64,000 bases of DNA from Sphingomonas sp. Leaf357 (GCF_001423845.1 NZ_LMPM01000002.1:124001-188000), one strand, 5' to 3'; numbered from the stretch's first letter, positions 18,329-27,927 are shown. The notes: generated by a model from the letters alone, not told the origin. Numbers and translations: made by a program.

Positions 18329-18655
18329 GCTGGAGCCTCCGATAGTCAGCGGTCGGATACGATCTATAGTACCGTCACTCCGGAACAAGTCGGTGATTGT
18401 CCTCTTGCGACAGTTGCATCGGCACCTTCCCGGCGAAGGCCGGGGCCAGTCGGGAAACACAAGTGATCGGGCGTTGCGCGACGTAATTTCGTCCCCCGCA
18501 ACTGAGCCCCGGCCTCCGCCGGGGAAGCGTACGTGTTCAGGTGAGATAAGCGCCGGACACGTCCGGGGTGACGAGCCGGCGGACTTTAGCTGCGGCGGCT
18601 TTCAGCCGCTGAACGACGAAGCCGGGATCCTGCCCCGCAGAATCCCGAGTCTTCG
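18329..18655. other. Intergenic region between guaA and the beta-lactamase gene
   Basis: No gene was seen. The main content is an inverted repeat at 18427-18527 whose arms are cggcgaaggccggggccagt on the left and actgagccccggcctccgcc on the right. A shorter ccggacacgtccggggtgac segment follows at about 18551-18571. The promoter of the beta-lactamase operon must lie near 18340-18420, but no convincing hexamers were found. Confidence 0.6.
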
Positions 18656-20212
18656 TCATTCCCACTCGATCGTGCCCGGTGGCTTCGACGTGTAATCGTA
18701 GGTCACGCGGTTGATGCCCTTCACCTCGTTGACGATCCGGGTCGCGACGCGCGGCAGGAAGTCGCCGGGGAATTGGAACGCCTGCGCGGTCATGCCATCG
18801 GTCGAGGTGACGGCGCGCAGCGCGAGGACGAAATCATAGGTCCGCCCGTCGCCCATCACGCCGACGGTGCGCACCGGCAGCAGCACCGCGAACGCCTGCC
18901 AGATCGCGTCGTACAGGCCGGCGTTGCGAATTTCTTCCAGGTAGATCGCATCGGCCTTGCGCAGGATATCGCAGCGTTCCTTGGTCACTTCGCCGGGAAT
19001 GCGGATTGCGAGGCCGGGGCCGGGGAACGGATGCCGCCCAACGAACGCTTCGGTGAGGCCGAGTTCGCGGCCCAGCACGCGCACCTCGTCCTTGAACAAT
19101 TCGCGCAACGGCTCGACCAGTTGCATGTTCATGCGTTCGGGCAGGCCGCCGACATTGTGGTGGCTCTTGATCGTCACCGAGGGTCCACCGGTGAAGCTGA
19201 CGCTCTCGATCACATCCGGGTAGAGCGTGCCCTGCGCAAGGAAGTCCGCACCGCCGATCTTCTTCGCTTCCGCCTCGAACACCTCGATGAAGGTCGCGCC
19301 GATGAACTTGCGCTTGGCCTCGGGATCGGTGACGCCGGCGAGACCGGTCAGGAACAGCTCTTCCGCGTTCACATGCACGAGCGGGATGTTGTAGTGATTG
19401 CGGAAGAGGCTGACGACCTGATCGCTCTCGCCCGCCCGCATCAGGCCGTGATCGACGTAGACGCAGGTGAGTTGCTCGCCGATCGCCTCGTGGATCAGCA
19501 CCGCCGCGACGGAGGAATCGACGCCGCCGGACAGGCCGCAGATCACGCGTCCCTTGCCGACCTGCTTGCGGATCTCCTCGATCTTCGCGGCGCGGAAGCC
19601 GGCCATCGTCCAGTCGCCTTCGAGCCCGCAGACGTGGCGGACGAAATTGCAGATCAGCTTCGCGCCGTCGGGCGTGTGGACGACCTCGGGGTGGAACTGC
19701 ATCGCGTAAAACTGCCGGTCGTCGTCCGCGATCACCGCGAACGGTGCGCCTGGGCTGGCCGCGACGGGGCGGAAGCCGGGGGCGAGCGCGGTCACCTTAT
19801 CGCCATGGCTCATCCACACCTGGTGGTTCTCGCCCGGCTGCCACAGGCCGTCGAACAGGTCGCAGCGGTCGCCGACCTCGATCACCGCATGGCCGAACTC
19901 GCCGCTGTCGCCCAGCGTCACCGTGCCGCCCAATTGATGCATCAGCACCTGCTGGCCGTAACAGATGCCGAGCACCGGCAGGCCGCTGTCGAGGATCACC
20001 TGCGGCACGCGCGGCGAGTTTTTGTCGAGCACCGAGGCCGGGCTGCCGGAAAGGATCACGCCCTTGGGTTGCATCCGCGCGAACGCCTCGGCGGCGTTCT
20101 GGAACGGGGCGATCTCGCTATAGACCCCCGCCTCGCGAACGCGCCGGGCGATGAGCTGGGTCACCTGGCTGCCGAAATCGACGATGAGGATGGAGTCGCT
20201 GGACTGGGTCAT
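18656..20212 (-). CDS. guaA: GMP synthase (glutamine-hydrolysing)
   Basis: GuaA aminates XMP to GMP in the last step of guanine nucleotide synthesis. The 518 residues comprise a class I glutaminase domain with its nucleophile in GICYGQQV (Cys84) and a MHFHPEV-type histidine region (MQFHPEV), then an ATP-pyrophosphatase domain with the P-loop [10 protein letters not shown], and a C-terminal dimerisation domain ending KPPGTIEWE. Both the length and the terminus are standard. The gene stands alone, 66 bases before the prolyl oligopeptidase gene, which reads in the same direction. Confidence 0.97.
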   Translation of the reverse strand: MTQSSDSILIVDFGSQVTQLIARRVREAGVYSEIAPFQNAAEAFARMQPKGVILSGSPASVLDKNSPRVPQVILDSGLPVLGICYGQQVLMHQLGGTVTLGDSGEFGHAVIEVGDRCDLFDGLWQPGENHQVWMSHGDKVTALAPGFRPVAASPGAPFAVIADDDRQFYAMQFHPEVVHTPDGAKLICNFVRHVCGLEGDWTMAGFRAAKIEEIRKQVGKGRVICGLSGGVDSSVAAVLIHEAIGEQLTCVYVDHGLMRAGESDQVVSLFRNHYNIPLVHVNAEELFLTGLAGVTDPEAKRKFIGATFIEVFEAEAKKIGGADFLAQGTLYPDVIESVSFTGGPSVTIKSHHNVGGLPERMNMQLVEPLRELFKDEVRVLGRELGLTEAFVGRHPFPGPGLAIRIPGEVTKERCDILRKADAIYLEEIRNAGLYDAIWQAFAVLLPVRTVGVMGDGRTYDFVLALRAVTSTDGMTAQAFQFPGDFLPRVATRIVNEVKGINRVTYDYTSKPPGTIEWE

Positions 20213-20278
20213 GCGGCCAGATAGCGGGGGTGGGCGGCAGATGCCAGCCCACCCCCCTCACCTCACTTCAACCTCGCC

Positions 20279-22432
20279 TCACTTCACCGGCTTGACGGCC
20301 AGTCCGGTCCATTTCGCGGCGAAGGCCCAATTGTCGGCGGCTTCCTCGATCACCTTGTCGGTCGGCTTGCCGCTGCCGTGGCCGGCGCGGGTCTCGATGC
20401 GGGCGAGGTGCGGCTTGTCGCCGATGTCCGCCGCCTGAAGCGCCGCGGTATATTTGAAGCTGTGGCCGGGGACGACGCGATCGTCGGTGTCGGCGGTGGC
20501 GACGAGGATCGCGGGATAGGGCCGGCCGCCTTTCACGTTGTGATACGGCGAATATTTATAGAGCGTGCGGAAGTCGGCCTCTTTCGAGGGATAGCCGTAA
20601 TCGTCGACCCAATAGCGCCCGGCGGTGAAGCGATCGAAGCGCAGCATGTCCATCACGCCGACCGCCGGAAGCGCGGCGGCGAACAGGTCGGGGCGCTGGT
20701 TGGTGACGGCACCGACCAGCAGACCGCCATTCGATCCGCCCTGGATGGCGAGGCCGTCCTTCGACGTGATGCCCTGCGCCTTCAGATATTCGCCCGCCGC
20801 GATGAAATCGTCGAACACGTTCTGCTTGTTGGCGAGGCGTCCGCCGTCATGCCAGGTCTTGCCATATTCGCCGCCGCCGCGGATGTTGGCGACCGCCAGC
20901 ACGCCGCCCTGCTCCATCCACGCGATCCGCGTTGCCGAAAAGGCCGGCGTGGTCGAGATGTTGAAGCCGCCATAGGCGTAGAGCAGGGTCGGAGCCGGGC
21001 CTTTGGTGGTCTTCTTGCGCACGACGAACATCGGCACCTTGGTGCCGTCCTTCGACGGATAGAAGACCTGCGACACGTCATAGGCTTCGGGGTCGAAGGC
21101 GACCTTGGGCTGGGCGAAAATCTCGACGCGATTGGTCTTCGCATCGTAGCGCAGGATCCATGACGGGTAATTGAAGCTGCTGAACGAGAAAAACGTCTCC
21201 GCATCGTCGCCGTCGCCATTGAAGCCGGAGGTGCTGCCGATCGCAGGCAGCGGCACCTTGCCCTCGGCCTTGCCGTCGAGCGAATAGCGGCGGACCTCGC
21301 TCTTCACGTCGACCAGGTAGGTCGCGATCAGCTTGCCGCCGATCAGGCTCGCGCTTTCCAGCACGGCCTTGTCCTCGGGCACGACGTCCACGATCGGCGG
21401 GGTGGCGGAGCGGGCATAGAGGTTCATCGCGACGATCTTGAGGCGGGGCGCGCCCTGATCGGTCATCCAATAGAAATTGCCGCCGACATTGCCGGCCAGC
21501 GTCCATTCGTTTTCCAGCCCCTTGACGATCGTGCGTGGGGTGGGGCTCGGCGAGGTCAGGTCGATGACGGTGATCTGGTAGCGATTGTCGGTGCCTTGCG
21601 TGGTGGTGATCACCAGCCACTTGCCGTCGTCCGTCACCTGCACCTGATGGCCGTATTTGGGGTTCTCCGGCGTCGCGTAGATCAGCGTGTCGGCGCTCTG
21701 CGGGGTGCCGAGCTTGTGGAAATAGACCTGCTGGTTCTCGTTCAGCGCCTGGAACTTGGCCCCCGCGGCGGGAGCGGCGAAGCGCGAATAATAGAAACCC
21801 GATCCGTCCTTGGCCCAAGCGAGGTTGGAGAACTTCACCCACTCGATCGTGTCGTCGGCTTGCCGGCCGGTGGCGACGTCGAGCACCTTGACCGTGCGCC
21901 AGTCGGTGCCGCCATCCTGGATCGCGTAGGCGAGCTTGGTACCGTCGTTGCTCGGTGCCCATTCGGCGAGCGCGGTGGCGCCGTCCTTGGCCCAGAGGTT
22001 CGGATCGATCAGCACGCGGCCCTCGCCGCGCAGCGAATCGCGGACGTACAGCACCGCCTGGTTCTGGAGGCCGGAATTGCGGCTGTAGAAATAGCGCCCG
22101 CCCTTCTTGGTGGGCACGCCGAAGCGTTCGTAATCGAGCAGCTGCTTCATCCGCGCCTTGAAGATGTCGCGGCCCGGCAGGGTGGCGAGATAAGCGTTGG
22201 TGACGGCATTCTGGGATGCGACCCAGGCGGCGACCTCCTTGTCGGTGCGGACGTCGTTTTCCAGCCAGCGATAGGGATCGGCGACCTTCACGCCGAACTG
22301 TTCGTCGACTTGGGCCACCTTGCGGGTTTCGGGGTATTGCATCGGGGCGGCCTTGGTCGGTGGTGTCGAAGCTTGGGAATATGCGGGGGGCGAAATGGCG
22401 ATCAGGGCAATCAGCGGAACTACGCGGCGCAT
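20279..22432 (-). CDS. Secreted prolyl oligopeptidase (S9A)
   Basis: The 717-residue protein has a signal peptide (MRRVVPLIALIAISPPAYSQ) and so is likely periplasmic. An N-terminal peptidase_S9_N segment (about 35-90) leads into a beta-propeller and a C-terminal alpha/beta-hydrolase. The catalytic serine is Ser567 in QGGSNGGLLVG; the acid lies in TADTDDRVVPGHS and the histidine in RAGHGSGKP. It cleaves after proline in peptides. This is distinct from the DPP/acylpeptide-type S9 enzyme near position 2.1-4.1 kb. It sits after the rplQ terminator, and its ATG at 22432 is preceded by GGAGTG. Confidence 0.94.
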   Translation of the reverse strand: MRRVVPLIALIAISPPAYSQASTPPTKAAPMQYPETRKVAQVDEQFGVKVADPYRWLENDVRTDKEVAAWVASQNAVTNAYLATLPGRDIFKARMKQLLDYERFGVPTKKGGRYFYSRNSGLQNQAVLYVRDSLRGEGRVLIDPNLWAKDGATALAEWAPSNDGTKLAYAIQDGGTDWRTVKVLDVATGRQADDTIEWVKFSNLAWAKDGSGFYYSRFAAPAAGAKFQALNENQQVYFHKLGTPQSADTLIYATPENPKYGHQVQVTDDGKWLVITTTQGTDNRYQITVIDLTSPSPTPRTIVKGLENEWTLAGNVGGNFYWMTDQGAPRLKIVAMNLYARSATPPIVDVVPEDKAVLESASLIGGKLIATYLVDVKSEVRRYSLDGKAEGKVPLPAIGSTSGFNGDGDDAETFFSFSSFNYPSWILRYDAKTNRVEIFAQPKVAFDPEAYDVSQVFYPSKDGTKVPMFVVRKKTTKGPAPTLLYAYGGFNISTTPAFSATRIAWMEQGGVLAVANIRGGGEYGKTWHDGGRLANKQNVFDDFIAAGEYLKAQGITSKDGLAIQGGSNGGLLVGAVTNQRPDLFAAALPAVGVMDMLRFDRFTAGRYWVDDYGYPSKEADFRTLYKYSPYHNVKGGRPYPAILVATADTDDRVVPGHSFKYTAALQAADIGDKPHLARIETRAGHGSGKPTDKVIEEAADNWAFAAKWTGLAVKPVK

Positions 22433-22450
22433 CCAACACTCCAGACATGC

Positions 22451-22486
22451 AAAAGGAGCCGCACTCTATCGAGTACGGCTCCTTTT
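22451..22486 (-). terminator. Intrinsic terminator of the alpha (rpsM-rplQ) operon
   Basis: AAAAGGAGCCG (22451-22461) pairs with CGGCTCCTTTT (22476-22486), with an inner ACTC/GAGT extension of the stem and a TATC loop. The T-run is present on both strands, so it could act in either direction. It lies 42 bases beyond the rplQ stop and just before the S9A peptidase gene. Confidence 0.88.
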
Positions 22487-22527
22487 GGAAGAGCTTGGCT
22501 CCTCCCCTCATCGAGGAGGATCAGCGG

Positions 22528-22950
22528 TCACGCCGCTTCGTTATAGTCCTCGTCTGAATAGACCGGACCCGAATCCTGACCCTTGGCGTCGACGTCGCGA
22601 TCGACGAATTCGATCACGGCCATCGGCGAGGCGTCCGACAGGCGGATGCCGGCCTTGATGATGCGGGTGTAGCCGCCGTTGCGACCGGCATAACGCTCGG
22701 CCAGAACGTCGAACAGCTTCACCAGCTGCGCATCGTCGAGCAGGCGGGCATGCGCGAGGCGACGGTTGGACAGGCCACCCTTCTTCGCCAGCGTGATCAG
22801 CTTTTCGACGTAGGGACGCAGTTCCTTCGCCTTGGCGACGGTGGTGGTGATCTGTTCGTGCTTGATGAGCGCTGCCGACATGTTGCGGAACAGGGCGGTA
22901 CGATGGGCCGAGGTACGCTGAAGCTTACGGCCGCCTACGCGATGACGCAT
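22528..22950 (-). CDS. rplQ: 50S ribosomal protein L17
   Basis: L17 sits near the polypeptide exit of the large subunit. The 140-residue protein begins [20 protein letters not shown], the family signature, and ends in an acidic tail ([10 protein letters not shown]) found in some alphaproteobacteria. It is the last gene of the alpha operon, ending before a strong terminator. Confidence 0.97.
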   Translation of the reverse strand: MRHRVGGRKLQRTSAHRTALFRNMSAALIKHEQITTTVAKAKELRPYVEKLITLAKKGGLSNRRLAHARLLDDAQLVKLFDVLAERYAGRNGGYTRIIKAGIRLSDASPMAVIEFVDRDVDAKGQDSGPVYSDEDYNEAA

Positions 22951-23038
22951 TTTCTATATCCTTCTTCGTTCGTTAAGGGGCCGTTTTAAGGTACCCCAGA
23001 CCAGGCGGTGCGAAACGGGCCACCGCCCAAAACCCTTG

Positions 23039-23107
23039 GAAGTTCACACAAGGTCACACGGTATGGACCTGCATTTCCTTCGAAGTTCACATAAGGTCAC
23101 ACGGTAT
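23039..23107. repeat. Tandem 26-bp direct repeat between rpoA and rplQ
   Basis: The copies at 23039-23064 and 23082-23107 share the sequence gaagttcacacaaggtcaca plus cggtat with one mismatch, at a period of 43 bases. They lie in a 281-base gap between two ribosomal-operon genes, where gaps are normally short. No ORF covers them. A binding site or a replication-slippage remnant is possible. Confidence 0.75.
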
Positions 23108-23201
23108 CGGGTGTGTGACCTCCGGTATTCTCAGGCCCGCCGTGGCAAAGCCACGTCGTCGGACGCGGCCTTCGGCACCGCCGGCCGGGCTGGCGTCGTC
23201 T

Positions 23202-23225
23202 CCGGGTTGGCTTCCGCCAACCCGG
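23202..23225 (-). other. Strong hairpin downstream of rpoA
   Basis: CCGGGTTGGC (23202-23211) and GCCAACCCGG (23216-23225) form a perfect 10-bp stem with a TTCC loop (GGAA on the transcribed strand), 7 bases beyond the rpoA stop. There is no T-run, so it is more likely an RNA-stability or attenuation element than a full terminator. A second small stem (CGTGGC/GCCACG) lies near 23139-23153. Confidence 0.65.
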
Positions 23226-23231
23226 TACGAC

Positions 23232-24293
23232 TTAGCCCATGATTTCCTGCTCGAGCTTCTTGGCCATCTCTTCGATATTCTCAGGCGGCCAGCCCGGGAT
23301 TTCCATGCCGAGGCGCAGACCCATGGACGACAGCACTTCCTTGATCTCGTTCAAGGACTTGCGGCCGAAGTTTGGGGTGCGCAGCATCTCGGCTTCGGTC
23401 TTCTGAACCAGATCGCCGATATAGATGATGTTGTCGTTCTTCAGGCAGTTGGCCGAACGCACCGACAGCTCCAGCTCGTCGACCTTCTTGAGCAGGTAAC
23501 GGTTGATCTGCTGCGTATCGCCGGCAACCTCGCCTGCGGCAGCCGGAGCGGCATGGCCGATCGGCGCGGACCGCGCGACGCTCGAATCGTCGAAGTGGAC
23601 GAACAGAGCGAGCTGGTCCTGAAGGATGCGACCGGCATAGCCGACCGCGTCTTCCGGCGTGATCGTGCCGTCGGTCTCGATCGTCAGCGTCAGCTTGTCG
23701 TAATCGAGTTCCTGCCCGACGCGGGTGTTCTCGACCTTGTAGCTGACCTGCTTGACCGGCGAATAGAGAGCATCGACCGGGATCAGACCGATCGGCGCAT
23801 CGGCCGGACGGTTGGCGACGGCCGCGACATAGCCCTTACCGACATCGGCGGTGAGTTCCATGTTGAGCGTAGCGCCCTCGTCCAGGTGGCAGATCACCAG
23901 CGCCGAGTTCATGACCTCGATGTCGCCCGACACGGCGATGTCGCCGGCGGTGACGGTGGCGGGGCCGGTCGCCGAAAGCTGCAGGCGCTTCGGGCCTTCG
24001 CCCTGCATGCGCAGCGCGATCTGCTTCACGTTCAGGACGATGTCGGTGACGTCTTCACGCACGCCTGCCAGCGACGAGAATTCGTGCAGCACGTTCTCGA
24101 TCTTGATCGAGGTCACCGCGGCACCCTGCAGCGACGAAAGCAGCACGCGACGCAGCGCGTTGCCGAGCGTCAGGCCGAAACCACGCTCCAGCGGCTCGGC
24201 GATGAAGGTCGCCTTGCGCTTGCCGTCACCGGACTTTTTCTCGAGACCGTTGGGCTTCTTGAGTTCCTGCCAATTCTTTGCATTGACGGACAT
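23232..24293 (-). CDS. rpoA: DNA-directed RNA polymerase subunit alpha
   Basis: RpoA dimerises to seed RNA polymerase assembly, and its C-terminal domain contacts UP elements and activators. The 353 residues show the N-terminal domain ([21 protein letters not shown]) and the C-terminal domain ([20 protein letters not shown], then [14 protein letters not shown]). The start at 24293 (MSVNAKNW) is preferred over a longer in-frame Met 15 codons upstream. It is preceded by rpsK and followed by rplQ. Confidence 0.97.
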   Translation of the reverse strand: MSVNAKNWQELKKPNGLEKKSGDGKRKATFIAEPLERGFGLTLGNALRRVLLSSLQGAAVTSIKIENVLHEFSSLAGVREDVTDIVLNVKQIALRMQGEGPKRLQLSATGPATVTAGDIAVSGDIEVMNSALVICHLDEGATLNMELTADVGKGYVAAVANRPADAPIGLIPVDALYSPVKQVSYKVENTRVGQELDYDKLTLTIETDGTITPEDAVGYAGRILQDQLALFVHFDDSSVARSAPIGHAAPAAAGEVAGDTQQINRYLLKKVDELELSVRSANCLKNDNIIYIGDLVQKTEAEMLRTPNFGRKSLNEIKEVLSSMGLRLGMEIPGWPPENIEEMAKKLEQEIMG

Positions 24294-24347
24294 GGGCTTC
24301 CCCTTGGTTTTGGACAGGTGCGGGCGGGCACCGGCCATGAGAGATCC

Positions 24348-24380
24348 GGCTCGCGCGGCGTGATCAACCGCGCGCGAGCC
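24348..24380 (-). other. Hairpin in the rpsK-rpoA gap
   Basis: GGCTCGCGCG (24348-24357) pairs perfectly with CGCGCGAGCC (24371-24380) around a 13-base loop. It lies 8 bases after the rpsK stop. It has no T-run and is probably a processing or stability structure. Confidence 0.6.
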
Positions 24381-24388
24381 GAGCGAGA

Positions 24389-24778
24389 TCAGACGCGACG
24401 GCGCTTGGACGGACGAACGCCGTTGTGCGGGATCGAGGTCACGTCGCGGATCGAGGTGATCTGGAAACCGACCGCCTGCAGCGCGCGAAGCGCCGATTCA
24501 CGACCCGAGCCGGGGCCCTTCACTTCGACTTCCAGCGTGCGGACGCCGTGTTCGGCGGCCTTCTTGCCGGCGTCTTCGGCTGCGACCTGGGCCGCATACG
24601 GGGTCGACTTGCGCGAGCCCTTGAAGCCCATCATGCCGGCCGAAGACCACGAGATCGCGTTGCCTTGGGCATCGGTGATCGTGATCATGGTGTTGTTGAA
24701 GCTAGCGTTCACATGGGCGACGCCCGAAGTGATGTTCTTGCGCTCACGCCGCTTAATGCGTTGCGGTTCACGTGCCAT
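24389..24778 (-). CDS. rpsK: 30S ribosomal protein S11
   Basis: S11 is part of the 30S platform, contacting 16S rRNA and mRNA near the E site. The 129-residue sequence contains [34 protein letters not shown] and the C-terminal [14 protein letters not shown], all standard. It is co-transcribed with rpsM upstream and rpoA downstream. Confidence 0.98.
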   Translation of the reverse strand: MAREPQRIKRRERKNITSGVAHVNASFNNTMITITDAQGNAISWSSAGMMGFKGSRKSTPYAAQVAAEDAGKKAAEHGVRTLEVEVKGPGSGRESALRALQAVGFQITSIRDVTSIPHNGVRPSKRRRV

Positions 24779-24842
24779 TTTGAATTCCTAATCCTTTGTA
24801 CGGAGAGCGGCGGGCTGTCAGCCTCACGCCTGCCTCCGGCGG

Positions 24843-24869
24843 AGTAAATCGTCCCCCGGACGATTTACT
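24843..24869 (-). other. 12-bp-stem hairpin spanning the rpsM stop codon
   Basis: AGTAAATCGTCC (24843-24854) and GGACGATTTACT (24858-24869) are perfect reverse complements with a 3-base loop. The structure includes the last codons and the stop of rpsM. A ribosome reaching the end of rpsM would melt it, so it could couple rpsM translation to rpsK expression or protect the RNA end. Confidence 0.65.
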
Positions 24870-25233
24870 TCTTCTTACCGGCGATCGGCTTGGCCTTGCC
24901 CTTGCGGGTACGGGCGTTCGTGTGCGTGCGCTGACCGCGGACCGGCAGGCCCTTGCGGTGACGCAGACCACGATAGCAGGCGAGATCCATCAAACGCTTG
25001 ATGTTCATCGACACCTGACGACGAAGATCACCCTCGACGGTGTAATCGGCGTCGATGGTTTCGCGGATCTGCAGCACTTCCTGATCGGTCAGGTCCTGCA
25101 CGCGACGCTCGGGCGCGATGCCCAGCTTTGCGGTGATTGCCTTGGCATGGGTGTTGCCAATGCCGTGGATGTAGGTGAGCGCGATGACGACGCGCTTGTT
25201 GGTCGGGATGTTGACCCCGGCGATACGAGCCAT
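24865..25233 (-). CDS. rpsM: 30S ribosomal protein S13
   Basis: S13 is a head protein of the 30S subunit that touches the P-site tRNA and 50S protein L5. The 122 residues run from [20 protein letters not shown] to a basic tail ([10 protein letters not shown]). [20 protein letters not shown] is the conserved RNA-binding end. It is the first gene of the alpha operon here, next to a clear promoter. Confidence 0.98.
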   Translation of the reverse strand: MARIAGVNIPTNKRVVIALTYIHGIGNTHAKAITAKLGIAPERRVQDLTDQEVLQIRETIDADYTVEGDLRRQVSMNIKRLMDLACYRGLRHRKGLPVRGQRTHTNARTRKGKAKPIAGKKK

Positions 25234-25365
25234 GAATTAAGTTCTCCTGCTCCACGGGGCGGCATGGCAGCAGCCCCATCTCATAGCGTTGATGCACATT
25301 CCTCGACGCACAGAAGCGGCGAGCGCAAACAAGCGCCGCCGGGACCGGTGTTTCGGAATGATCGC

Positions 25366-25394
25366 CAAATACGGTGCCCCCACGCACGAGTCAA
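25366..25394 (-). promoter_or_regulatory. Candidate promoter of the rpsM-rpsK-rpoA-rplQ operon
   Basis: On the minus strand TTGACT (25389-25394) and TATTTG (25366-25371) are 17 bases apart, the ideal sigma-70 spacing. Transcription would start near 25358, leaving a leader of about 125 bases before rpsM. The -35 overlaps the end of the small membrane protein gene. It explains how the alpha operon is expressed despite being cut off from adk by inserted genes. Confidence 0.6.
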
Positions 25395-25624
25395 GCGATG
25401 GGTTCCCGTTCTTTACGCAATTTCGACCATTTCCTGAGCGCGACGGCGGTCCAGGCGAGTTCGACCAGCCCGAACGGCCACGCGCCCTGCAGGAATCCGT
25501 AGGCCGATCCCATCAGGCACCCTGCGGCGAAGGCCAGAGTCCACCAGTGGCTGCCGGCTTCCTTCATGTAGCAGACCAGCATGAAGGTGACGGCGAACAG
25601 GCCGAAGAGCGTCAGGGCATCCAT
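25391..25624 (-). CDS. Small three-helix membrane protein
   Basis: The 77-residue protein has about three hydrophobic helices (LTLFGLFAVTFMLVCYM; WWTLAFAAGCLMGSAYGFL; GLVELAWTAVALRKW) and a basic C-terminus. The last stretch, with its Glu and Trp in a hydrophobic helix, resembles the CBU_0592-like small membrane proteins of unknown function. The ATG at 25624 has GGGG about 9 bases upstream; an in-frame GTG at 25633 is possible. It lies in the inserted segment between adk and rpsM. Confidence 0.65.
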   Translation of the reverse strand: MDALTLFGLFAVTFMLVCYMKEAGSHWWTLAFAAGCLMGSAYGFLQGAWPFGLVELAWTAVALRKWSKLRKEREPIA

Positions 25625-25633
25625 GGCAAGCAC

Positions 25634-25952
25634 CCCTGCCCGGTTCGAGGCGGCGCGCCAAGTGTGGATGTCGGGATCTGGGTGGCGGGATTGCCCCCCT
25701 CGTCACCCCGGACGTGATCCGGGGTCCCGCTTTTTCGCCAAGGGAGTGGCCGACGATAGAAGCGGGATCCCGGATCAAGTCCGGGATGACGGGGAATATA
25801 AGGCACTGGCTCGCGTCCGAACATCACCGCATTGCCCGCGTGCCAAATTACCCCCGAAATACAATGGATTCGTCGCAGAATCATCCGATCCGGTTCGCTT
25901 ACCTTCGGTTAACCCCCAAGCGGAAGAACGGGCTTCACGAAAGGGATGTCCG
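25634..25952. other. Intergenic region with an inverted repeat
   Basis: No gene was seen in this 319-base gap. An inverted repeat occupies 25701-25793: the left arm starts cgtcaccccggacgtgatcc and the right arm ends atcaagtccgggatgacggg, with gggtcccgct/agcgggatcc at the inner edges. The right part (25794-25952) is comparatively AT-rich and should hold the promoter of the divergent STAS-like gene; no convincing hexamers were fixed. Confidence 0.6.
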
Positions 25953-26372
25953 ATGCACACCATTGAACACAATCTGAAGCTCGGCTTCATCGAGGTCACC
26001 GTCGAGGGCCTGTGGACCGAGGCCGATTTCGACCGCTTCGTGGCCGATCTGCGCGCCGCGATCCTGACATTCCCGGATACCGGCAGGCCGCCCATGACAC
26101 TCTACAATTATACTGGCGCGCAGATTCAGACCCAGTCGATGATCGCGCGCATGCAGGCTTTGGCCGCCCATCCGGCGATGATCGATCGCCGGGTGGCGCT
26201 GTACACCGAAGGCTGCCTCGCGCGGCGCCAGGCCAAGCGCGTGGCGGGCAACCGCGACAACATGCGCGTCTTCGACAGCCGCGAGGAGGCGATCGCATTC
26301 CTGCTCGACGATGGCGTGGGCATGATGCCGGTGCCGGCGGATGTATCGTATCGGCAGCATGCTTCGCGGTAA
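25953..26372 (+). CDS. STAS/SpoIIAA-like hypothetical protein
   Basis: The 139-residue protein has an N-terminal pattern resembling SpoIIAA/STAS-like domains: strand IEHNLKLGFIEVTVEG, helix EADFDRFVADLRAAIL and strand MTLYNYTG, then helix MIARMQALAAHP and strand RRVALYTEG. The C-terminal DNMRVFDSREEAIAFLLDD also fits. Such proteins often bind partners or lipids, but the function here is unknown. The ATG is preceded by AAAGGGA. It is monocistronic on the plus strand, opposite to the flanking genes. Confidence 0.7.
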   Translation: MHTIEHNLKLGFIEVTVEGLWTEADFDRFVADLRAAILTFPDTGRPPMTLYNYTGAQIQTQSMIARMQALAAHPAMIDRRVALYTEGCLARRQAKRVAGNRDNMRVFDSREEAIAFLLDDGVGMMPVPADVSYRQHASR

Positions 26373-26393
26373 GCACCGACACCATTCGTCCTG

Positions 26394-26492
26394 AATAGCG
26401 GCTGAGCTTGTCGAAGACGCGTATCGAAGGACACGTGCCGTGTTCCAACGGTGCTTCGATACGAGCCTTCGATACGCCTTCGGCTACTCAGT
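26394..26492. repeat. Imperfect inverted repeat with GTATCGAAG arms
   Basis: GTATCGAAG (26421-26429) and CTTCGATAC (26454-26462) are perfect inverted arms, and a further copy of cttcgatac follows at 26467-26475. The 'gagcttgtcgaagacgcgta' flank (from 26404) is another low-complexity repeat often seen in sphingomonad gaps. It lies between the STAS-like gene and the histidine kinase, whose transcripts converge here, and probably marks transcript ends. Confidence 0.5.
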
Positions 26493-26551
26493 CTCTACTC
26501 AGCACGAACGGATCAATATGAAGCCGTCATATTTTGCTGGGTGAGACACGA

Positions 26552-27916
26552 TCAGCCCGGCAGAACGATCGCCGCGATCAGGCCGGGGGCGTTGTCGCCC
26601 AATTCCAGCCGCCCGCCGTGCAGGCGCGCGACCGCGGCGACCAGCGACAGGCCCAGGCCCGCCCCCGGTATGGTGCGCGCACTGTCGAGCCGGCCGAAGC
26701 GGCTGAGCGCCTGTTCGCGGTCCTGCTCGGCGATGCCGGGGCCGCGATCCTCGACCTGCAGGCGGATGCTGCCCCCGCCCCCTTTCAGTCGCAGCACGAT
26801 ATCCCCGCCGCCCGCCTCGCCGTTGCCCCCGGCATGGCGCAGCGCATTGTCGATCAGGTTGGTGATCGCCTGGGTCATCAATTCGCGGTGCATCACGATG
26901 TGCGGCGGATGCGACTCGACGATCGCGGCGAAGGTGATGCCGGCATCGTCGGCGACGGGTTCGTAGAGTTCGGCGATCTCCTCGACCAACGCCGCCGGAT
27001 CGATATCGGTGAAGCGGTCGCGCGAGACGGATTGCGAGCGCGTGATCTCCAGCAAGGTGGAGAGCATGCGCATCACCAGATCGGTCTCGACCAGCAGGCC
27101 GGACAGCGCGGCATCGCGCTGCACCGGATCGGTGACCAGAATCGCCGTCTCGGTCTTGGCGCGCAGCCGGGCGATCGGGGAGCGCAGATCGTGGGCCAGG
27201 CTGTCGGTGACGATGCGGAGTTCGCCCATCAGCCGTTCGACCTTGTCGAGCATCGCGTCGAGCCGGATCGACAGCCGATCGAACGCATCGCCGCCGCCGG
27301 CGACCGATCCGACGCGGCGGCTGAGATCGCCCTGCCCCACGCCTTCGATCACCGCCGCGATGTTGTTCAGCCGCCGCCCGACATAGCGCGCGACGACCAG
27401 ACCGCCGACCACGCCGAGCATCAGCGACAGGATCGTCGCGAGCAGCAGGGCGCGTTCGATACCGCGCTGTTCCTGCTGCCAATCGTCCATCAGATGGCCG
27501 CTGATCAGCCGGTATGCGCCGATCCGCCGGACGATATAGCCCGCCTCGCGCCCCGCCCAGGGTTCGGCGTCGCCGAGCGAGCCGACGTGAAACGTACCGG
27601 ATGGCGTGACGGGCGTCGGGAGTTGGTCGGGGCCGATCCCGCTCACCCTGCGTCCCGATTCGTCCACGATCAGCGCGATCAGCGATGAATCGCGCGAGCG
27701 GCTGGCGTCACGGATCGCCTGCACCAAGGCCGGCACGCCGCCCGAGCGATAGACCGAGACGAAGGCGTCGGATTGTTCGTTGGTGTCGCGCCGCACCGCG
27801 TCGACCGCGTCGCCGTGGATCTGCTGCCACAGGAACGTCGCCAGCACGAGGTTCGTGACCAGAGCCAGCGCGATCGCCAGCAGCGCGATGCGCGCGGTGA
27901 CCGAGAGGCGCAGCAA
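26552..27916 (-). CDS. Sensor histidine kinase (HAMP-HisKA-HATPase)
   Basis: The 454-residue inner membrane kinase has helices at about residues 8-30 and 156-178 enclosing a periplasmic sensor region, then a HAMP domain, a HisKA domain with the phosphorylated His242 in LAHDLRSPIARL, and an ATPase domain with N-box NLIDNALRHA, G1 box DRGPGI and G2 box GAGLGLSL. The input signal is unknown. Its start is 12 bases after the stop of the response regulator gene, so the pair is one operon, with the regulator first. Confidence 0.93.
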   Translation of the reverse strand: MLRLSVTARIALLAIALALVTNLVLATFLWQQIHGDAVDAVRRDTNEQSDAFVSVYRSGGVPALVQAIRDASRSRDSSLIALIVDESGRRVSGIGPDQLPTPVTPSGTFHVGSLGDAEPWAGREAGYIVRRIGAYRLISGHLMDDWQQEQRGIERALLLATILSLMLGVVGGLVVARYVGRRLNNIAAVIEGVGQGDLSRRVGSVAGGGDAFDRLSIRLDAMLDKVERLMGELRIVTDSLAHDLRSPIARLRAKTETAILVTDPVQRDAALSGLLVETDLVMRMLSTLLEITRSQSVSRDRFTDIDPAALVEEIAELYEPVADDAGITFAAIVESHPPHIVMHRELMTQAITNLIDNALRHAGGNGEAGGGDIVLRLKGGGGSIRLQVEDRGPGIAEQDREQALSRFGRLDSARTIPGAGLGLSLVAAVARLHGGRLELGDNAPGLIAAIVLPG

Positions 27917-27927
27917 CCGGGGCGGTA

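Noticed and set aside
17486..18460. A longer start for the beta-lactamase at 18460
   Set aside because: The extra 44 residues are Arg/Cys-rich and precede the signal peptide; the ATG at 18328 has a good GGAGG site.
18773..20224. A 483-codon open frame on the plus strand
   Set aside because: It is opposite guaA and carries no recognisable domain. The guaA reading explains the sequence fully.
23115..24791. A 558-codon plus-strand frame across rpoA and rpsK
   Set aside because: It spans antisense of rpoA and rpsK, both of which are highly conserved proteins, and has no domain itself.
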